From Afipia sp. (GTDB taxonomy: Bacteria > Pseudomonadota > Alphaproteobacteria > Rhizobiales > Xanthobacteraceae): DNA of 10,974 nucleotides. Made by a program: the position numbers and the translations under genes. The number at the start of each line of letters is the position of its first letter. Position 1 is the stretch's first letter. Below the pieces are notes generated by a model, which was given only the letters and a program-made list of their open reading frames with translations, was not told the origin of the DNA and searched no databases. Of the stretch, positions 7,482-10,974 are shown piece after piece. The stretch is taken from the NCBI GenBank assembly GCA_020056155.1, contig JAGVII010000370.1, positions 1 to 10,974 on the forward strand. The letters run 5' to 3'.

Positions 7482-7694
7482 TCAACGTGTTTGCGGATTG
7501 CACGACGAACGCGCGGCTCCGAACCGCGCGTCATCTGGCGCGGTCTCGCCCACCCGCGCATGGGCGACGCATTCCGGCTGCGACATGACCGCCATATAAA
7601 CCAGATGCGCGTTTGCTCCGATCACCAGCAGCAATCCGGCGCAAACCGCCAGCCATAGCACGACCTTCGGCGATCGGAGCGCAATCCGGTTCAT
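7482..7694 (-). CDS. Small single-helix membrane protein after ccoP (possible minimal CcoH-like factor)
   Basis: A 70-aa protein. A short basic N-terminus (MNRIALRSPK) precedes one membrane helix (about 11-35), followed by a polar tail with two Cys (Cys42 in SQPECVAH, Cys65 in SSCNP); a third Cys (18) is in the helix. The positive-inside rule puts the tail in the periplasm. Its start overlaps the ccoP stop (ATGA, 7694-7691), a GAGG lies 8 bases upstream within the end of ccoP, and it stops 10 bp before the DUF2189 start, so it is a real, coupled gene. I do not recognise a named family. The segment GANAHLVYMAVMS loosely resembles the end of the CcoH/FixH helix, but the periplasmic FixH domain (about 100 aa) is missing. 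A copper or haem role for the Cys residues is speculation. Confidence 0.75.
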   Translation of the reverse strand: MNRIALRSPKVVLWLAVCAGLLLVIGANAHLVYMAVMSQPECVAHARVGETAPDDARFGAARSSCNPQTR

Positions 7695-8572
7695 CGCGCC
7701 GCCCTCGGCAAATCTGTCAGATAAAGCGCCAGAATCTTGCGGTCGAGAGCGGACAATCGCTCATCCCAGGTCGGCATCTTTCCCTGCCGTCCATTCCAGA
7801 CCGTCGAGCTAACCGATTGCAGATCACCGCCGTAGATCCAAAAGTGATCTGTGAGATCCGGCGCACCCATCTCGGTCTTTCCCTTGCCTTCGTCGCCGTG
7901 ACAGGCGGCGCAGTTCGCGGCGAACACGGCCTTGCCGGCATCAAGCCTCGGAACTGGTGTATCACGCGCGACTTTCGGATCTGACAGGCTGCGCACGTAG
8001 TCGACGACATCATCGACCTCCCGCTCCTTCAGAACTCCGTCGCGACCGAAGGCCGTCATCTGCGAAAGGCGACTGTCTTTGTGCGACGAATTGATCCCGA
8101 CGCGGATCGTCTCCGCGACCGTCGCCGGATCGCCACCCCATAGCCATGAACTATTCGTCAGGCTGGGATACCCTTTTGCGCCCTGCCCGCTGGAGCCATG
8201 ACAGGCGGCACAATTCTCGCGGTACAGCGTCTGACCTGTCTGGCGGACGATCCGCATCAACGCGGGATCCTTCTGGATGTCATCATAACTCTTGGCTTCG
8301 ATCTGGTTACTCCACGCTTTTCGCTCCGCAGCGGCCTCCCTCAGATCGGCCTCAAGGCTGGTACGCTGATCGATGCCGAGCAATCCTTTCGTGAAGGTCA
8401 CACCGATCGGCCAGGCCGGCATCAAAATCCAGTATACAACGCTGAACAGCGCCGTCGCGATCAGGGATAGGTAGACCGCGCGCGGAACGGGCGTGTTGAG
8501 CTCCTTGATCCCGCTCCATTCATGACCAGTCGTCAGGTATCCGGTGTGTGGATCGCGCTCCTCTACAGCCAT
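7691..8572 (-). CDS. ccoP: Cbb3-type cytochrome c oxidase dihaem subunit CcoP (FixP)
   Basis: A 293-aa membrane-anchored dihaem cytochrome c that takes electrons from soluble cytochrome c and passes them to CcoO. The N-terminus carries the CcoP signature H-x-x-x-G-I-x-E-L-N-x-P-x-P (HEWSGIKELNTPVPR, 17-31), followed by one membrane helix (about 33-53). Two haem-binding CAACH motifs are at 121-125 and 221-225. Met172 and Met266 (GKMPTW) are likely axial ligands, and the repeated W-x-x-G-G-D element after each haem motif marks the two cytochrome domains. The length is typical. The ATG at 8572 has AAGGA six bases upstream and overlaps the end of ccoQ by 10 bases. Confidence 0.97.
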   Translation of the reverse strand: MAVEERDPHTGYLTTGHEWSGIKELNTPVPRAVYLSLIATALFSVVYWILMPAWPIGVTFTKGLLGIDQRTSLEADLREAAAERKAWSNQIEAKSYDDIQKDPALMRIVRQTGQTLYRENCAACHGSSGQGAKGYPSLTNSSWLWGGDPATVAETIRVGINSSHKDSRLSQMTAFGRDGVLKEREVDDVVDYVRSLSDPKVARDTPVPRLDAGKAVFAANCAACHGDEGKGKTEMGAPDLTDHFWIYGGDLQSVSSTVWNGRQGKMPTWDERLSALDRKILALYLTDLPRAAR

Positions 8573-8748
8573 GATTCATCCTTCAACGGCTTGTCGTCAT
8601 TGCCGAGGATCGATTGCGCAGCCGCGTCGAACTGCTTCCGGTTTGACGGCCAATACGCATAAGTGACAATCACCGCCGACATTGCGATCAGATAGAACAA
8701 ACCGAAGGACTTCGAGAACCAGACCGTGAAGTCATGATCAATCAGCAT
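8563..8748 (-). CDS. ccoQ: Cbb3-type oxidase small subunit CcoQ (FixQ)
   Basis: A 61-aa protein with one membrane helix (about residues 14-32) and the typical CcoQ pattern: a short N-terminus, a helix ending VTYAYWPSNRKQFD, and a charged C-terminus ending KDESWL. By family it stabilises the oxidase complex rather than carrying cofactors. The start codon shares one base with the ccoO stop (TAATG at 8748), with GGGAG just upstream, and the end runs into ccoP, so translation of the three genes is coupled. Confidence 0.93.
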   Translation of the reverse strand: MLIDHDFTVWFSKSFGLFYLIAMSAVIVTYAYWPSNRKQFDAAAQSILGNDDKPLKDESWL

Positions 8749-9485
8749 TATTGTGCTCCCGTGGCTGCGGTCCTCTGCGCGACATCCGTGAGCTTTCCGA
8801 GAATTTGCAGATACGCGACAAGCGCATCCATCTCTGTCAACTCGCCGGGACGACCATCGAATGCCCGGACGTTGGTGGCCTCGCCATACCGCTTGACCAC
8901 GCCCTCGGCCCGCGGCGAATCCGGCGCAGTCTGGCCGTATGCATCCGTAGCCGCATTGGCGATCATTTCGTCCGTGTACGGAACTCCAACCTTGCGAAGC
9001 GCCGCAAGGTGTTTACCGAGATCATCGCTGCGCAGGGAATTTCGTCCAAGCCATGAGTAATGAGGCATGACCGACTCCGGCACGACGTCGCGAGGGTTAT
9101 TGAGATGCGACACATGCCACTCGTCCGAATACTTCCCTCCCAGGCGCGCGAGATCCGGACCCGTTCGTTTCGAGCCCCAGAGCATCGGGTGATCGTATTT
9201 GGATTCGACCGCGAGCGAGTATGGTCCATAACGTTCGACTTCATCACGAAGCGTACGGATCATCTGGGAGTGGCAAGCATAACATCCCTCCCGGATATAG
9301 ATGTTGCGACCGGCGACTTCGAGCGGGGTGTAGACGCGCATGTTAGGCGCTTCCTCCACCGTCTGATGGATCGTGAAGAGCGGAGCGATCTCGACGGCAC
9401 CGCCGATACTTGCGACGCCGATGATCGCCAGCACGAAGCCGATGGTTTTTCTCTCGAGGCGATAATGCAGACCAAAGAAGCTCAT
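8748..9485 (-). CDS. ccoO: Cbb3-type cytochrome c oxidase monohaem subunit CcoO (FixO)
   Basis: A 245-aa membrane-anchored cytochrome c that relays electrons from CcoP to the CcoN haem b. There is one N-terminal helix (about 14-36), then VYTPLEVAGRNIYIREGCYACHSQ with the haem-binding CYACH at 68-72. The following segment (RYGPYSLAVESKYDHPMLWG and TGPDLARLGGKYSDEWH) is strongly conserved in CcoO, and Met140 in PESVMPHYSWL is the expected axial ligand. The length is typical. The ATG at 9485 lies one base after the ccoN stop, with AGGAGA about 6 bases upstream, matching ccoNO co-translation. Confidence 0.97.
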   Translation of the reverse strand: MSFFGLHYRLERKTIGFVLAIIGVASIGGAVEIAPLFTIHQTVEEAPNMRVYTPLEVAGRNIYIREGCYACHSQMIRTLRDEVERYGPYSLAVESKYDHPMLWGSKRTGPDLARLGGKYSDEWHVSHLNNPRDVVPESVMPHYSWLGRNSLRSDDLGKHLAALRKVGVPYTDEMIANAATDAYGQTAPDSPRAEGVVKRYGEATNVRAFDGRPGELTEMDALVAYLQILGKLTDVAQRTAATGAQ

Positions 9486-9486
9486 G

Positions 9487-10974
9487 TCATTCTCCTGGCT
9501 GCAGAGCGGGAGCAGCCACCGGACGCGGCACCGGGCGATCCATGGCGCGTTCCTCCGCCGGCTGGTCCGAGGTACGGATGGTCATCCAGATGTTGTAGCT
9601 GCCGATCAATGCGCCAATGAGAAACATCAGGCCACCGATCGCACGCCCAATGTAATAGGGATGCATCGCCGTAACCGTCTCAATGAACGAATACGCGAGC
9701 GTGCCGCTATCGTTGTATGTCCGCCACATCAGTCCCTGAATGATTCCGGAATTCCACATCGCAAAGACGTAGACCAGCGTTCCGCCGAGTGCGAGCCAGA
9801 AGTGCGCCTCGACCAGCCGCGACGAATACATCTGTTTCCTATTCCACAGCCACGGCACGGAGGCATAGATCGATCCGAACGTGATCATCGCAACCCAGCC
9901 CAGCGCGCCTGCATGCACATGCCCTACGGTCCAGTCGGTGTAGTGCGACAATGAGTTCACCGAACGGATCGCCATGAACGAGCCTTCGAACGTGGACAAT
10001 CCATAGAACACCGCAGCCATCATCATGAACCGAAGCGTTGCGTCGTCGCGCACCTTCTGCCAGGCACCGTTCAGCGTCAGCAACGCATTCGCCGCTGAAG
10101 CCCAGGAGGGCACGAGAAGCATGACCGAAAAGGTCATGCCGAGCGTCTGAACCCAATGCGGCAGCGCCGTATAGTGCAGGTGGTGCGAACCCGCCCACAT
10201 GTACATAAAAGTGATGCCCCAGAAGCTGATGATGGACAGACGGTAGGAAAAAATCGGCCGTCCGGCGCGCACCGGCATGTAGTAGTACATCATGCCCAGA
10301 AAGCCGGAGGTCAGGAAGAAAGCCACGGCGTTATGGCCGTACCACCACTGCGTCATCGCGTCCTGGACACCCGAAAAGGCCGAATAGCTCTTGGCGTGTC
10401 CGAGCGACACCGGCACTGCGAGGTTGTTGACGATGTGCAGGATGGCGACGACCAGAATAAAAGCCATGTAGTACCAGTTGGAGACGTAGATGTGCGGCTC
10501 TTTGCGGCGTGCCAGCGTGCGCAGGTAGATCCCGAAGTAAACGACCCACACTATCACCAGCAAGATGTCCGCATACCACTCCGGCTCCGCGTATTCCTTC
10601 GACTGCGTGACGCCCATGAGGTAGCCCGACGCAGCGATCACGCAGAACAGGTTGTATCCAAGCAGCACGAACCAGGGACTTAGCTGATCGGGTAATCGCG
10701 CCCGCGAGGTCCGCTGGAGAACGTAAAGCGAAGTTGCGATCAGGGCGTTGCCGCCGAATCCGAAAATGACGCCTGACGTGTGGACAGGACGCAACCGACC
10801 GAAGCTCGACCACGCCGCGTCGAAGGTCAGATTCGGATAGGCGAGCTGCCAAGCCACCCAGTCGCCGACGAACATGCCGACGACGGCCCACACCATTGCC
10901 AATACAATTCCCGCTTTGGTGGGATCGTCGTAGTAGCGCTCAAGCCGATCAGCCGAAGGCTCCGGATCGTAATA
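9487..10974 (-). CDS. ccoN: Cbb3-type cytochrome c oxidase catalytic subunit CcoN (FixN), 5' end outside window
   Basis: The frame is open to the right edge, with 495 visible residues beginning YYDPEPSADRLERYY; only a short N-terminal part is missing. This is the haem-copper oxidase subunit that reduces O2 in the inner membrane. Counting from the TTG codon at 10902, ligands are His41 (RPVHTSG, low-spin haem), His190 (WWYGHNAV) with His240 and His241 (GSHHLHYTALP) for CuB, Tyr234 (MYMW, the Tyr that crosslinks to a CuB His in this family), and His328 and His330 (GHVHAGALGW) for the haems. The conserved Glu306 (STFEG) is present. The next residues are SFMAIRSVN where many family members have PMMSIK, a mild difference. 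TQSKEYAEPEWYADI is another strong cbb3 signature. The TTG at 10902 is not the start, because upstream codons continue a typical CcoN N-terminus. The promoter, and any FNR/FixK-type site, would lie beyond the right edge. Confidence 0.97.
   Translation of the reverse strand, partial: YYDPEPSADRLERYYDDPTKAGIVLAMVWAVVGMFVGDWVAWQLAYPNLTFDAAWSSFGRLRPVHTSGVIFGFGGNALIATSLYVLQRTSRARLPDQLSPWFVLLGYNLFCVIAASGYLMGVTQSKEYAEPEWYADILLVIVWVVYFGIYLRTLARRKEPHIYVSNWYYMAFILVVAILHIVNNLAVPVSLGHAKSYSAFSGVQDAMTQWWYGHNAVAFFLTSGFLGMMYYYMPVRAGRPIFSYRLSIISFWGITFMYMWAGSHHLHYTALPHWVQTLGMTFSVMLLVPSWASAANALLTLNGAWQKVRDDATLRFMMMAAVFYGLSTFEGSFMAIRSVNSLSHYTDWTVGHVHAGALGWVAMITFGSIYASVPWLWNRKQMYSSRLVEAHFWLALGGTLVYVFAMWNSGIIQGLMWRTYNDSGTLAYSFIETVTAMHPYYIGRAIGGLMFLIGALIGSYNIWMTIRTSDQPAEERAMDRPVPRPVAAPALQPGE

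Noticed and set aside
7472..7561. Upstream extension of the DUF2189 frame
   Set aside because: It overlaps the end of the 70-aa gene, is Arg-rich and lacks membrane character; the ATG at 7471 follows a TGAGG stop/ribosome-site overlap.
6830..7588. 252-aa plus-strand open frame opposite the DUF2189 and 70-aa genes
   Set aside because: It is an antisense shadow: rich in Gln, His and Arg, with no recognisable domain, and it covers two well-supported minus-strand genes.

Overview
The window looks like chromosomal DNA of a GC-rich alphaproteobacterium. The basis is a cbb3-type oxidase operon in the order ccoN-O-Q-P followed by assembly genes, a TonB-dependent receptor paired with an AraC regulator, and a BKACE (DUF849) gene. 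The family cannot be fixed by eye; Nitrobacteraceae (Bradyrhizobiaceae) or a related group is a guess. Apart from the AraC gene, every gene is on the minus strand.

Left end (1-2739): a TonB-dependent outer-membrane receptor of the IutA / ferric-siderophore type runs off the left edge, lacking its C-terminal barrel strands. A plus-strand AraC-type regulator is divergent from it, across a 225-bp control region. Together they look like a regulated siderophore or iron uptake unit.

Middle (2780-4260): an intact BKACE enzyme lies downstream of a decayed 3-hydroxyacyl-CoA dehydrogenase-family gene (lambda-crystallin / L-gulonate / carnitine dehydrogenase-like). The decayed gene has lost its 5' part, including the Rossmann domain, and carries an in-frame stop. 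The pair suggests an oxidise-then-cleave route for a 3-hydroxy acid, carnitine being one candidate, that is now broken here.

Right (4261-10974): a tightly packed respiratory operon, read right to left: ccoN (5' end outside the window), ccoO, ccoQ, ccoP, a 70-aa single-helix protein, a DUF2189 membrane protein, ccoI and ccoS. Neighbours overlap or lie within about 15 bp of each other. CcoN, O and P form the haem-copper oxidase that reduces O2 with electrons from cytochrome c. CcoQ is the small accessory subunit, CcoI is the copper-exporting P1B ATPase that supplies the CuB site, and CcoS is a short maturation factor. The usual ccoG and ccoH genes are missing from their normal place before ccoI, which is instead occupied by the 70-aa gene and the DUF2189 gene.

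I saw no RNA genes, CRISPR arrays, insertion sequences or convincing rho-independent terminators. I do not see a wholly new system. The most unusual part is the two-gene insertion in place of ccoGH.
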